NCBI RefSeq assembly: GCF_003339845.1
Contig: NZ_PPTR01000001.1
Coordinates: 248,001-312,000, forward strand
DNA length: 64,000 nucleotides
Source of the DNA: Gordonibacter sp. 28C
GTDB lineage: Bacteria; Actinomycetota; Coriobacteriia; Coriobacteriales; Eggerthellaceae
Direction: 5' to 3'
The notes beneath the pieces were generated by a model. That model saw only the letters and a program-made list of their open reading frames with translations, did not search any database and had not been told where the DNA came from. Below, piece after piece: positions 44,766-53,969 of the stretch (its first letter is position 1; every line of letters starts with the position of its first letter). The position numbers and the translations under genes are program-made.

Positions 44766-45207
44766 TCCACCTGGGCGTTCGTTATGCGGCCTGCGGCCGC
44801 ATGGCAGGCACCGCTTCGCTTGCCTGTCGAGGCAACCTGGGCGGTGGATTACTCGCTTCGCGCGAACGCTAGCGCCTGCAGAGAAGTCCGCATGTTCCAT
44901 GGACCCCGTAGGGGCGATCTCCTGATCGCCCGTTCGCGCTTCGCGCGAAAACGCGAGCCTCGGATGCTTGCTGCGCCGAAACCGTTGCTGCATCAAAAGC
45001 CGTCGTTACGCGCGCTCCGCGATCGCCACGTTAGGGCGGGGCAAGCCTGGCTCTACGAAGGGCGTTTTCGACGTCTTTTGATGCGGTCTCCCCTATGGTC
45101 TGCCCAGGCATCCCTTCACTTCGCGATTGATCCCCGTTTCATTCCGCGCTCTCGAAGGCTTATAGGTTTGAGGCGGTGCCCGACGCCCTCGTCGATTCGG
45201 CGAGTGG
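44766..45207. other. Hairpin-rich intergenic remainder between htpG and the LysR gene
   Basis: No gene is seen. The stretch carries several perfect short palindromes, for example ATGCGGCC/GGCCGCAT (near 44782), GGGCGATC/GATCGCCC (near 44913) and TTCGCGC/GCGCGAA (near 44935), plus a 16-bp inverted repeat (44990-45005 with 45069-45084, 15 of 16 pairs, 63-base core). The phrase CAACCTGGGCGGT (44837 region) also occurs in copy A of the structured repeat, so parts of it may be repeat debris. Confidence 0.5.
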
Positions 45208-46173
45208 CTATCGCTCAATGATGTCGGTAACGGATTTCCCCTTGAAAACAGGGTATTCGTGGCTCCTGATGCAATCGATGAGAACTTGCAAAGCGGGGTT
45301 GTCGTTATCTTTCATAAACGCAAGGTAAAGAATGTTTTTCAGGTCGTTATCTTCGAATGGCCTCAAAGCAAGGTTTGATTGCAGTTCGAAGACGGGGTCG
45401 CCCATAGTTGCTTCTGACGTGAGAACCATGATGCCGTGTTTGAGGTTGGTATTCATGAGTTCGTACATATCGTTCACATCCCTGTAGGCAAGCAAGGGTT
45501 TGAAACCCGCTTTAGCGCAGAGAAAGGTGTACCATTCGTGTAGGTCCATGTAGATTCTGCTTGCAGGTACGAGTATCGGAACGTCTATCAGGTCTCTCAC
45601 ATACAGGTGCTCTTTCGTTATCAGCTCTGAATCCTTCTGCGCCCAAACGTAGACATCGTCTTCGAGCAAGGGAATAAGGCTGACGTTCTTTGCTTCTAAC
45701 TCTGCCTTCTGCATAGGTGAAACGATATGGGATGTCGTGCAATCAACGCGCCCCATGGTAAGGTTTTCGATCATGGAGTAGCCGCCCATTTGCAAAAGGC
45801 TGACGGAGATATCGTCGTGATCCTTTTGCATGTTGCGATAGACCTCGTAAATGAGCTCTGAGCTTGCGTCTATAGTGCAAGGTCTCAAAATCGAGATCTT
45901 CTTTGGGCTGCGCGAGAGCTTATGGCAATTCTCAAGCGCAACATCGTAGGAATGCGAAATGAGGCTGCAGGCATCCAAGAACACTTTGCCCGCCTCGGTA
46001 AGCCTCAATCCTGAAGCGGGCGATCTGTCGATAAGCTGGGCTCCGACCTCTTCTTCCAGGGCCTTCAAATGCTTGCTGAGAGTTGATTGGGACACGAAGA
46101 GGCTCTTTGCTGCGGCGCTGACGTTGAGGCTCTTCGAGAACTCAATAAACTCATTCATTAAATCGATGTTCAT
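45208..46173 (-). CDS. LysR-family regulator of cluster C
   Basis: A 321-residue protein from the ATG at 46173, preceded on its strand by AAGGGGTAGAGGGG; reading from further upstream adds about 70 unsupported residues. The winged HTH is at 1-60 ('EFIEFSKSLNVSAAAKSLFV' then SQSTLSKHLKALEEEVGAQL), and the effector domain follows ('ISILRPCTIDASSEL', 'PILVPASRIYMDLHEWYTFL'). It is divergent from the cluster C molybdoenzyme over a 251-base gap, the usual LysR arrangement, so it probably activates that operon. Codon use and GC are lower than in clusters A and B. Confidence 0.86.
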   Translation of the reverse strand: MNIDLMNEFIEFSKSLNVSAAAKSLFVSQSTLSKHLKALEEEVGAQLIDRSPASGLRLTEAGKVFLDACSLISHSYDVALENCHKLSRSPKKISILRPCTIDASSELIYEVYRNMQKDHDDISVSLLQMGGYSMIENLTMGRVDCTTSHIVSPMQKAELEAKNVSLIPLLEDDVYVWAQKDSELITKEHLYVRDLIDVPILVPASRIYMDLHEWYTFLCAKAGFKPLLAYRDVNDMYELMNTNLKHGIMVLTSEATMGDPVFELQSNLALRPFEDNDLKNILYLAFMKDNDNPALQVLIDCIRSHEYPVFKGKSVTDIIER

Positions 46174-46424
46174 AGCTACCCCTCTACCCCTTTGCAGTAT
46201 AAACGCCCGTTCTTTGGTTTGGAGGCAGTGCTTATTCGAAATCATCATAGCCCAATGAAGATCAGTGAGTAGTCCGTGCAGGCGTATTCCTGGTTTGCGA
46301 GAGGGGTATTCCAAAACGGTGCTAGGGCAATTCCAGTCCGCGCTCGTATATTCCAAGTGAAAGCCCAGCGTGCAAGCAATCATGCAACCGGGCAGGAAAA
46401 GCAGATGAGAGAGGGAGGGGGAAC

Positions 46425-48911
46425 ATGGATCAGAACGAGATTGTCCAAAAGTTGGCGAAACGGCACGAAGGTGAAGAGGTGCGTTACACGACGTGCTATC
46501 AGAACGGCTGCTGGGATGCAGTGTGCATCTTGAAGTGCCGGACGAAGGATGGCAAGATTACCGCTATTGAGCCGGACGATTCGATCAATGCGGGAATGGG
46601 GCGCGAAAACGTCGGGGATGACGCAGTCAGAGCGGGCATGCTCCAGGCCCGGCCTTGCGTTCAGGGTCATGCATGGAAGAAGTCGCTCGACGATCCCGAT
46701 CGCATTTTGTATCCGATGCGGCGCAAGGGGAAGAAGGGTGAGTCGGCCGATTTCGAAAGGGTCAGCTGGGACGAGGCTCTCGACACCATCGCCGCCCAGA
46801 TAAAGGAGGTCATAGAACGATTTGGCCCGCACAGCATCCTGCATCTCGATTCGTTTTGGGATCGCTGCTTCTTTCCTTTCGCACCCTACCTTCATGCAGG
46901 GGTGGGCGCATGGGGCGAAAATTCCGCCCCGGCGCAAGCGACGGCCGAGTATAGGCATCTTGGCTACGATGTCGGAAAGATGTTTTCCGGAAAAGGCTAC
47001 ATCGGCGAGGTCGGGTTCGAGGCGCCGGATCTTTTCAATTCCAAGCTCATCATTCTATGGGGCATGGATCCTCTTGTGAGCTGGTACGGCTATGTTGCCT
47101 ATTATCTTAAGCTCGCACGTGAAAAGGGTATTCCCATCATTCTGATAGATCCTCGCTACACGACGAGCGCCGAGGTTCTTGCGGATCAATGGATCCCCAT
47201 TCGGCCCGGCACGGATATGGCGATGATGTTGGCAATGGCGCAAGTTCTTTTCGAAGAGAACCTCTATGACGCGGATTACGTAGCCGAGCATGTCGAGCCC
47301 GAGGGTTTTGCCCAATTTCGCGCATACGTCATGGGGGGCGAGGACGGCGTTTGCAGGAATCCGGAATGGGCAGAGGGCATTTGCGCCGTGCCTGCGGAAA
47401 CCATACGAGATATTGCGCGGCTATACGGTGCGACGAAGCCGACTCACCTGCAGCTTCAATACTCGGTCTCGAAACGGCACGGGGGAGAGTACGTCGCTTC
47501 CATGGTGATGCTTTTGCAGAGCATGACGGGAAACATCGACGTTGCCGGTGGGTGCGAAAGCGGCATCTGCATTTGGACGCCCGAACGCATGCCTGTGCCG
47601 GAGCCTGAATTCGGCCAGCAGCCAGGCGACTACGAAGCGCCCATCTGCCTCAATCACAACAAGCTTGCAGACGCGATCCTCATGCGCAAAGATATGGAAT
47701 CAGGCGCACTCTCCGAGGAAGAATATCGGGCAGCTATCGGCTGTCCGCCCGAAAGCCCTGTTCCGAATATACAAATGCTCATCGGTCTCAATAATTTCGC
47801 GAATGGCATACCCGATACGAACAAATGCATCCGAGCTTTGAAGGAGACTCACTTCAGCTGGGGTTGGCTCTGGAACAAAAAGCAGCAGACAATGGACGCT
47901 TACGACATCGTGCTTCCGGCGCCTGTTCACATGTTCGAATCGACCGACGAGTACCTGCTAGGCCAAAATAGGTTCATGCAAGGTCCCGGGGGCATGCACA
48001 ATTACTTCATGTACGCGCAAAAAGTGGTTGATCCGCCTGGCGAAATACGTTCCGTCGATTGGGTATGGTCGGCGTTGGCAAGTCGACTTGGCATTGCGGA
48101 TCGGTATTGCCCCCGTCTCAAGAACGTTCCTTGGAACGAGTGGGACGCGAGGGTGGATGACATCTATCATGAAGCCTACGACAAGTGGTACGCTGATTAC
48201 CGGCTCGCAATGGAGAATCTCGGAGCCGAAATCAAACCTTGGGACGAGTTCCTCGAAATGCCCATCGTCCGCATTCCCATAGAGGTGCCTTTTCACGCTT
48301 TCATGGATTACCAATGGGCCGACAGAAACCCCTATGAGAACACCAAATCAGGGAAGATCGAATTCGTCTCGCAAACCCTGGTCGAATCGAACGGAAAAGA
48401 CACGAGATTCGGTGGCTACATGGATCCGATGCCGCGTTGGGAGCTTGCCTATATGCCCGACGGAAAGCCTCTCGATTCATTCTACGATAAAAAAGCCGAG
48501 CGTTATCCGCTTGTGTTGACCACGGCCGTTTCCATGTTCAGGCAGCAATCGTGCAATGACAAGAACCCTTTGCTGAACGACTGCTACGAACACGCGGTTT
48601 GGATCAATCCCGCCGATGCTGCGAAACGAAACATCGAAAAGAGCGACATGGTTCGCATATTCAACCATAAAGGAGAGATGAGGCTGCCCGTCTACATCAC
48701 CCAACGCATGTCGCCTGGGACGGTTTTGGTTTATCACGGTCGCTGGTACGAAGGCGGCCGGGAGAAAACGAGCCTCATGCCCGAAGGAGTCGACTATGCG
48801 GGATCGACAAATGTGATGACGGACGATGTCCATCTGCCGCATGCCGTGGGAGTCAATATCAAGCATGGGCTTGTGCAGGTGGAGAAGCTTGTCGAGGGAG
48901 AGAGGCGATAG
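46425..48911 (+). CDS. Molybdopterin oxidoreductase catalytic subunit (cluster C)
   Basis: An 828-residue DMSO-reductase-superfamily enzyme, ATG after GGGAGGGGG. Cys24, Cys29, Cys34, Cys38 and Cys78 supply the N-terminal Fe-S site; the spacing is looser than in the cluster B enzymes. 'DRILYPMRRKGKKGESADFE' and 'VSWDEALDTIAAQIKEVIER' are the family marks. Ser167 ('WGENSAP') rather than Cys is at the expected Mo-ligand position (inference). The C-terminal cofactor domain starts near 690 ('YPLVLTTAVSMFRQQSC'). No Tat signal. It belongs with polysulfide/DMSO-reductase-like enzymes of unassigned substrate; a DmsB-like gene follows 2 bases later. Confidence 0.83.
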   Translation: MDQNEIVQKLAKRHEGEEVRYTTCYQNGCWDAVCILKCRTKDGKITAIEPDDSINAGMGRENVGDDAVRAGMLQARPCVQGHAWKKSLDDPDRILYPMRRKGKKGESADFERVSWDEALDTIAAQIKEVIERFGPHSILHLDSFWDRCFFPFAPYLHAGVGAWGENSAPAQATAEYRHLGYDVGKMFSGKGYIGEVGFEAPDLFNSKLIILWGMDPLVSWYGYVAYYLKLAREKGIPIILIDPRYTTSAEVLADQWIPIRPGTDMAMMLAMAQVLFEENLYDADYVAEHVEPEGFAQFRAYVMGGEDGVCRNPEWAEGICAVPAETIRDIARLYGATKPTHLQLQYSVSKRHGGEYVASMVMLLQSMTGNIDVAGGCESGICIWTPERMPVPEPEFGQQPGDYEAPICLNHNKLADAILMRKDMESGALSEEEYRAAIGCPPESPVPNIQMLIGLNNFANGIPDTNKCIRALKETHFSWGWLWNKKQQTMDAYDIVLPAPVHMFESTDEYLLGQNRFMQGPGGMHNYFMYAQKVVDPPGEIRSVDWVWSALASRLGIADRYCPRLKNVPWNEWDARVDDIYHEAYDKWYADYRLAMENLGAEIKPWDEFLEMPIVRIPIEVPFHAFMDYQWADRNPYENTKSGKIEFVSQTLVESNGKDTRFGGYMDPMPRWELAYMPDGKPLDSFYDKKAERYPLVLTTAVSMFRQQSCNDKNPLLNDCYEHAVWINPADAAKRNIEKSDMVRIFNHKGEMRLPVYITQRMSPGTVLVYHGRWYEGGREKTSLMPEGVDYAGSTNVMTDDVHLPHAVGVNIKHGLVQVEKLVEGERR

Positions 48912-48913
48912 AG

Positions 48914-49654
48914 ATGGGCCAGTACGCGTTCTATTTCGATCAAAGTCGCTGTTATTCGTGCCATGCCTGCTCGGTCGCTTGCAAAGACTGGAATGGGATT
49001 GAGGCTGGACCCGAGAAATGGATGTCGGTTTACGAATGGGAGGAAGGCGCGTTTCCCGACATAAGGCTTCGCAGTTTGGCTTTCCCCTGCGCGCACTGCG
49101 ACGATCCCGCTTGCGTAAAAGCTTGCACTGTCGGGGCGGTTGCGAAAGAAGGCGAATACGGCGCCGTTCTTGTTGACCAAGATGCGTGCACGGGTTGTCG
49201 AGCCTGCTACGAGGCATGCCCTTACGGCTCCCCGAAATTCGCGGACGACGGTTCCGATACCAAAATGAGCAAATGCACCATGTGCGTCGACCGGCTCAAC
49301 GAGGGGCATATTCCTGTGTGCGTGGCATCCTGTCCGCTCAGGGCTCTCGATTTCGGCCCGGTGGACGAAATGACCGCAAAGTACGGCACGTCGCGATGGC
49401 TCGATCAGATGCCCGAGCCGGTTACGTCGCCTAATTTCATTGTAAAAGCCGCTGCCGACAGAAAGCGAATTGTTTCGTACGACGCAGAAAAGGCCGTTGA
49501 GCTTATGAAAAAGAGAGAAGGGCTCGACGATCTCTTTGACAGCGCGCAGGACGTGACGGAGGTGCCTCGTGAAGCTTTGCGGAGCCCCGAGCTTCGCATG
49601 AAGCATGAATCATGCGAAACGCGCTTGCGCTCAACCCATAACTTTGCAGGTTAG
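48914..49654 (+). CDS. DmsB-like ferredoxin subunit (cluster C)
   Basis: A 246-residue protein starting 2 bases after the catalytic subunit. Cys sets 'CYSCHACSVACK', 'CAHCDDPACVKACTV', 'CTGCRACYEACPY' and 'CTMCVDRLNEGHIPVCVASC' make four [4Fe-4S] sites as in DmsB. The C-terminal 70 residues are a charged extension ('EKAVELMKKREGLDDLFDSA'). No membrane anchor gene (DmsC/NrfD) is present, so a soluble heterodimer is likely. Confidence 0.88.
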   Translation: MGQYAFYFDQSRCYSCHACSVACKDWNGIEAGPEKWMSVYEWEEGAFPDIRLRSLAFPCAHCDDPACVKACTVGAVAKEGEYGAVLVDQDACTGCRACYEACPYGSPKFADDGSDTKMSKCTMCVDRLNEGHIPVCVASCPLRALDFGPVDEMTAKYGTSRWLDQMPEPVTSPNFIVKAAADRKRIVSYDAEKAVELMKKREGLDDLFDSAQDVTEVPREALRSPELRMKHESCETRLRSTHNFAG

Positions 49655-49678
49655 CTTGTATCAAGAAAGGGGAAGATC

Positions 49679-50941
49679 GTGGAAGACTCGCGTTTGAATA
49701 GCAAAAAATCCTGGGCGGTTACCGCCATCGTTTGTCTCTGTTTTTTCGTCGTTGAAACTTCCGAGCAGAGGGTGCCTCCAATTCTCCCGATTTTATCTGA
49801 GAATATGGGCTTGAGCGTGGTCGACGGAGGCTGGCTCATGAGCGCGTTGGGATGGGCCTCTCTCTTGGCGGCGCTTCCGGCAGCTTGGCTCCTTACGAAA
49901 ATCAAGCCAAAACTTACCATGGCCTTGGCGGTCGCCCTGCCGCTTGTTTCTGGCATCCTTGGGGGAGTGACGGAATCCTTCGCCGTGCTGTGCTTTGCTC
50001 GCGTTCTGAGCGGTGCGGGCATTGGTATCCTCGGAGTCATTTGCGCCTTCATTATCGATGAGTGGTTTACGCCGGACAAAAGAGGCTTACCGACTGCGAT
50101 CATGGTTTGCATGTATCCGATCGCGTGCTTTTTCATGCTTAACGTGTCTCCGCTCCTCACCGAGTCTTTTTCGTGGCATGCCGTTTGGTGGCTTGGCGCG
50201 GTGTTGAGCGCAATCACGCTCGTCGTTGTTTTTGCTCGGCTTTCCAACAAGCGTCCCTATACGGAATCGCACACCGCAAAGTTGAAAGAATCCAATGAGA
50301 CGGCCGAGAAGGTGAGCGTGAAAAAGCTTGTGAAAACTCCGAGTTTGTGGTGCGTCCTCGTTGCTTTCCTCTGCTTCGACATCACGTTTTACGGTTTGAC
50401 TACCTACATGCCAACGGCTTTGGTGGAGACGTATGGCGCCACTCTCGATTTCTCGACTCTTATAGTCAGCTTGTTGAGCGCAGTGATGATTCCCGCCATC
50501 GTTTTGAACGGCGTCCTACTCAATAAAGTTGGTATAAAAAACCGTAAATATCTCCCCGCCATCGGTCTCGCCGGCCTCGGATTCGGAGCTGCCCTCGCGT
50601 TTTTCGCTCCTTCTCTGATGGTCGCTGCTCTTGCGATGGTAGTAGCGGGCTTCTTCGTGGGATTTATCTCGAGTTCGCTGTTCACAATCGGTCCGGATAC
50701 TATTCCAAGGCCCGTTTACATCGGCATTGTCGTGGCGTTGGTCACCTTGTTCCAAAACGCGGGTATCGCAGTGGGCCCTTTGGTCATCGGAACCGTCGTT
50801 GAAGCCGCCGGCAACGTTTGGTCGGCGGCCGGACTACCGTGTTTGATAATCGGCTTGCTCGGCGCGCTCTGTTGTTTGCTCATCAATAACAAAGAAGCCG
50901 CGGCAATCGAAAAGAAAGAAAAGGTTGCAAAAACCAAGTGA
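49679..50941 (+). CDS. MFS transporter, cluster C (first)
   Basis: A 420-residue major facilitator protein, GTG start after AAGAAAGGGGAAG. It has twelve helices; 'LSVVDGGWLMSALGWASLLA' and 'RVLSGAGIGILGVICAFIID' are in the first half. It lies 24 bases after the ferredoxin subunit, in the same operon. It is followed by a terminator hairpin and then by a second, different MFS gene. It is a likely importer or exporter for the cluster C substrate. Confidence 0.85.
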   Translation: MEDSRLNSKKSWAVTAIVCLCFFVVETSEQRVPPILPILSENMGLSVVDGGWLMSALGWASLLAALPAAWLLTKIKPKLTMALAVALPLVSGILGGVTESFAVLCFARVLSGAGIGILGVICAFIIDEWFTPDKRGLPTAIMVCMYPIACFFMLNVSPLLTESFSWHAVWWLGAVLSAITLVVVFARLSNKRPYTESHTAKLKESNETAEKVSVKKLVKTPSLWCVLVAFLCFDITFYGLTTYMPTALVETYGATLDFSTLIVSLLSAVMIPAIVLNGVLLNKVGIKNRKYLPAIGLAGLGFGAALAFFAPSLMVAALAMVVAGFFVGFISSSLFTIGPDTIPRPVYIGIVVALVTLFQNAGIAVGPLVIGTVVEAAGNVWSAAGLPCLIIGLLGALCCLLINNKEAAAIEKKEKVAKTK

Positions 50942-50954
50942 TTGCGTATTGAAG

Positions 50955-50993
50955 AAGGGGAACGTCGGGCGACTTTTCCGACGTTCCCCTTTG
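50955..50993 (+). terminator. Hairpin between the two cluster C MFS genes
   Basis: AAGGGGAACGTCGG (50955-50968) pairs with CCGACGTTCCCCTT (50978-50991), loop 9 bases, 13 bases after the first MFS stop. It could reduce expression of the second MFS gene relative to the enzyme genes. Confidence 0.75.
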
Positions 50994-51017
50994 CTATCGG
51001 AAGGGAGATCTGATTTT

Positions 51018-52226
51018 TTGAATGGGAACGAAAACGATGTGCAGGCTAAGGGCGGTACCCTTCGATATTTGCTGATCCCTACGGTCCTCATGCTGCTTGC
51101 CACTTTTTTCGCCGCGGTTCAATACAAGGTTCCAACGGTTCTTTCGAGCCTGATCGTCGACAAGGGATTAACCGGAGAATCGGGCCCTTGGCTCATTACC
51201 ATGTTCACGCTTTCGGGTGCGATGATGGCGCTTGCCTCCGGCCCGTTGACTGGCAAGATAGGAGTCAAGAAGGCAATCTTCGTAGCTTCGTTCTTCAGCG
51301 TTGCCGGATCTCTGCTGGGGCTCGCTTTCGAGCAACCGCTTCCTCTTGTTTTGTCTCGCGGGGTTGAAGGCGTGGGGTTCGCGATTATTTGCGTGGCGGG
51401 GCCTATAGCGATCAAACAAGTGGTTCCAGAAGAAAAGCAAGGCTTGGCGAATGGCATTTGGGGGGCGTGGATTCCCCTCGGAGCATTTATCGGCGAGGTT
51501 TTGGCTCCTGCGATTTATTTCGGGCCAATGGGATTTGCGGGCCTATGGCTTGCTTTCGTCGTTCCCCTTGCGATTGTTGCGGGTTTAGTTCTGGCGTTCG
51601 TTCCGCTTCCGAAAAGCGTGCCTGCGACGAAGAGGGAAACGGGGGGCGCAAAGGCTCGAGCTGGAAAAATCAAGCCAAGTCGCAACTTCGTGCTTTTCTT
51701 GGTTGCTTGGCTGAGTTTCAATCTTCTCAATTTCACAATTATGAGCTACGCGCCAAGCTACATGCAAAGCACGGGAATGGACGCATCCGTTTCGGGCTTC
51801 GTCACTACGATACCCATGCTCCTCTCCATGGCGACAGGTCCTATCGGTGGTGCTCTGATGGACAGATTCGGGTGTGCGAAACAAATTCTTGTGCTCGCTC
51901 TTTTTGCCAATATGATTACCACGGTGATGCTCTTCACCTCGCAAGGTGCGATGCTTTGGGTCGCGGCAACGGCAATGGGCTTGTTTGCTACGCCTGTTTT
52001 TGTATCCACTTTGGCGTCGATTACGAGGGTGATTGATAACCAGCGTTTTTACACGATGGCCGTTTCCATTTACATGTTCGTTCAATGCTTTGGAGAGTTG
52101 TTTTCAGGGCTGGCTGCGCCCTTCTTTTTGGGTGTTCGGCTAAACAATTGGGGTCTGCTGGCGTTTGCGTGCGGTGTTATGGGCTTGGTCGGTGTCGCAA
52201 GTGCTATTGCGACGAAGTTCAAATAG
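51018..52226 (+). CDS. MFS transporter, cluster C (second)
   Basis: A 402-residue major facilitator protein. I chose the TTG at 51018, ten bases after AAGGGAG; an in-frame GTG at 51039 is an alternative. Twelve helices are predicted, with 'LTGKIGVKKAIFVASFFSVA' after helix 2 and 'RGVEGVGFAIICVAGPIAIK' in the helix 4 region. It is not a close copy of the MFS just upstream. Two carriers beside one enzyme may separate uptake from product export. Confidence 0.83.
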   Translation: MNGNENDVQAKGGTLRYLLIPTVLMLLATFFAAVQYKVPTVLSSLIVDKGLTGESGPWLITMFTLSGAMMALASGPLTGKIGVKKAIFVASFFSVAGSLLGLAFEQPLPLVLSRGVEGVGFAIICVAGPIAIKQVVPEEKQGLANGIWGAWIPLGAFIGEVLAPAIYFGPMGFAGLWLAFVVPLAIVAGLVLAFVPLPKSVPATKRETGGAKARAGKIKPSRNFVLFLVAWLSFNLLNFTIMSYAPSYMQSTGMDASVSGFVTTIPMLLSMATGPIGGALMDRFGCAKQILVLALFANMITTVMLFTSQGAMLWVAATAMGLFATPVFVSTLASITRVIDNQRFYTMAVSIYMFVQCFGELFSGLAAPFFLGVRLNNWGLLAFACGVMGLVGVASAIATKFK

Positions 52227-52397
52227 CATCGTAATCGCTCGTTGTCTAAGCGAGGGCGATCCGAATGGGGTCGGCAAGTGCGGTTTAGAAAAGGCATGAA
52301 GCCAAACCCGAAATGATTATGAGGAAACAAAAAGCAAGGGCGAGCTCGGCGAGCGATATCATTGACCCCTCAGCCGTTCGACAGAAGGAGGCACCAC

Positions 52398-52907
52398 ATG
52401 GTGGACGCGATTTTCAAGCGGGCGAGCGTGCGGAAGTTCACGGACGACCCGACGACCGACGACGAGGTGCGCGCTCTGCTGCGCGCGGGCATGGCGGCTC
52501 CTTCGGGCGGCAACCAGCAGCCGTGGGAGTTCTACGTGGCGCGCGACCGGGCCACGCTGCAGCTGCTTTCGGAGGCGAGCCCCTACGCGAAGCCGGCCGC
52601 CGGCGCCGCATGCGCCATCGTGCCGTGCATGCGCACGGAGGGCCTGCGCTTCCCCGAGATAGCCGTGCAGGACATGAGCGCCTGCGTGGAGAACATCCTG
52701 CTGGAGGCCGTCGACCTGGGTCTGGGGGCCGTGTGGATGGGCATCGCGCCCGAGCCCGATCGCATGGCCGCCGTGTCCGAGATCGTGGGCGCCCCGGCGG
52801 GCCTCGAGCCGTTCGCCGTCATCGCGCTCGGCCGACCGGAGACCGAGCCGGTCGCGAAGGGCAAGGACCGCTACGAGGAAGACCGCGTGCACTGGTTGAA
52901 CTGCTAG
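52398..52907 (+). CDS. Nitroreductase-family FMN protein
   Basis: A 169-residue protein, ATG at 52398 after AGAAGGAGG. The N-terminus 'IFKRASVRKFTDDPTTDDEV' and 'LLRAGMAAPSGGNQQPWEFY' form the FMN-binding start of small nitroreductases, and 'ENILLEAVDLGLGAVWMGIA' is the second conserved block. It probably acts as a homodimer reducing nitro compounds, quinones or flavins with NAD(P)H. It is monocistronic and convergent with the activase genes. Confidence 0.88.
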   Translation: MVDAIFKRASVRKFTDDPTTDDEVRALLRAGMAAPSGGNQQPWEFYVARDRATLQLLSEASPYAKPAAGAACAIVPCMRTEGLRFPEIAVQDMSACVENILLEAVDLGLGAVWMGIAPEPDRMAAVSEIVGAPAGLEPFAVIALGRPETEPVAKGKDRYEEDRVHWLNC

Positions 52908-52967
52908 CGATGTTTTCGATGCGCCCGCTGCACGGGCAACGGTGCTGCGGGCGCTACGCCGGGCGGG

Positions 52968-53969
52968 TTAGGAGTTCCCTGCCTTCACGGCCCCCTGGTC
53001 GCAGCGGTTGCCCCAGGAGTCTATGAGCTCGTCGTCGCGGTAGACGCAGATGATCTCGCAATGGTTCGCGCATTTGGAGCATTCGATCTCGCGTGTTTTG
53101 AAGGCGAAGTCGCCGATGGCGTCGAAATCGAACGCGTCGTCGCGGGAAGGCTCGCCGCCGCACGCTTCCGTCCCGCGCCCCGCGCCCGTCTCGGCGGCCA
53201 GCAGCGCCACGCCGAACGCGCCCATGAGGTGGCCGTCGGGATCCACGAGCACGTCCATGCCCAGCATGTCCTCGAACGCGCGCACCACGCCTGCGTTCTT
53301 GCTCACGCCGCCCTGGAACACCACCGGGGCGGTTATCTTCTTGCCCTTGCCTACGTTGTTCAGGTAGTTCGACGCCACGGCGCGGCAGAGTCCCGCGATG
53401 ATGTCTTCGCGCGCGTAGCCCACTTGTATCTTGTGCACCAGGTCGCTCTCGGCGAACACGGTGCAGCGTGCCGCGATGTTCGCCGGTCGCTTGGCCGTGA
53501 GCGCTATCTCGCCGAACTCCTCCACCTCCACGCCCAGGCGGTGCGCCTGGCTGGACAGAAACGCGCCCGTGCCGGCGGCGCACAGCGTGTTCATGGCGTA
53601 ATCCACGGCGATGCCGCCCTCCACGCAGATGATCTTCGAGTCCTGCCCGCCTATCTCCAGGATGGTGCGCACGTCGGGGTGCAGGTACGTCGTGCCCACG
53701 GCATGCGCGGTTATCTCGTTCTTCACCACGGCTGCGCCCAGCATGGCGCCCACGAGCCGTCGTGCGCTGCCGGTGGTCCCCACGGCGCGCACGCGCACCT
53801 CGTCGCGATCGATCTGCGCGCCCAAGTCGGCCACCACGCGCCGCGCGGCGTCCGCCGGGTTGCCCTCCGTCCACAGGTACGACCGGGCGACGATGGTGCG
53901 GTCGGCATCCACGACGACGCCCTTCGTGGAAATGGATCCGATGTCGATGCCCAGGTAGGCGTCCGTCAT
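52968..53969 (-). CDS. BadF/BadG/BcrA/BcrD-type ATPase (2-hydroxyacyl-CoA dehydratase activase family)
   Basis: A 333-residue protein of the acetate/sugar kinase/Hsp70/actin fold. 'YLGIDIGSISTKGVVVD' (phosphate 1), 'ILEIGGQDSKII' and 'NTLCAAGTGAFLSSQ' are the activase motifs; in HgdC the dimer shares one [4Fe-4S] cluster. After the ATPase domain a tail carries 'CSKCANHCEIICVY' and a last Cys, unlike short HgdC proteins. Its start overlaps the next gene's end by 4 bases, so the three minus-strand genes form one operon, of which this is the last. The enzymes couple ATP hydrolysis to low-potential electron transfer. Confidence 0.85.
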   Translation of the reverse strand: MTDAYLGIDIGSISTKGVVVDADRTIVARSYLWTEGNPADAARRVVADLGAQIDRDEVRVRAVGTTGSARRLVGAMLGAAVVKNEITAHAVGTTYLHPDVRTILEIGGQDSKIICVEGGIAVDYAMNTLCAAGTGAFLSSQAHRLGVEVEEFGEIALTAKRPANIAARCTVFAESDLVHKIQVGYAREDIIAGLCRAVASNYLNNVGKGKKITAPVVFQGGVSKNAGVVRAFEDMLGMDVLVDPDGHLMGAFGVALLAAETGAGRGTEACGGEPSRDDAFDFDAIGDFAFKTREIECSKCANHCEIICVYRDDELIDSWGNRCDQGAVKAGNS

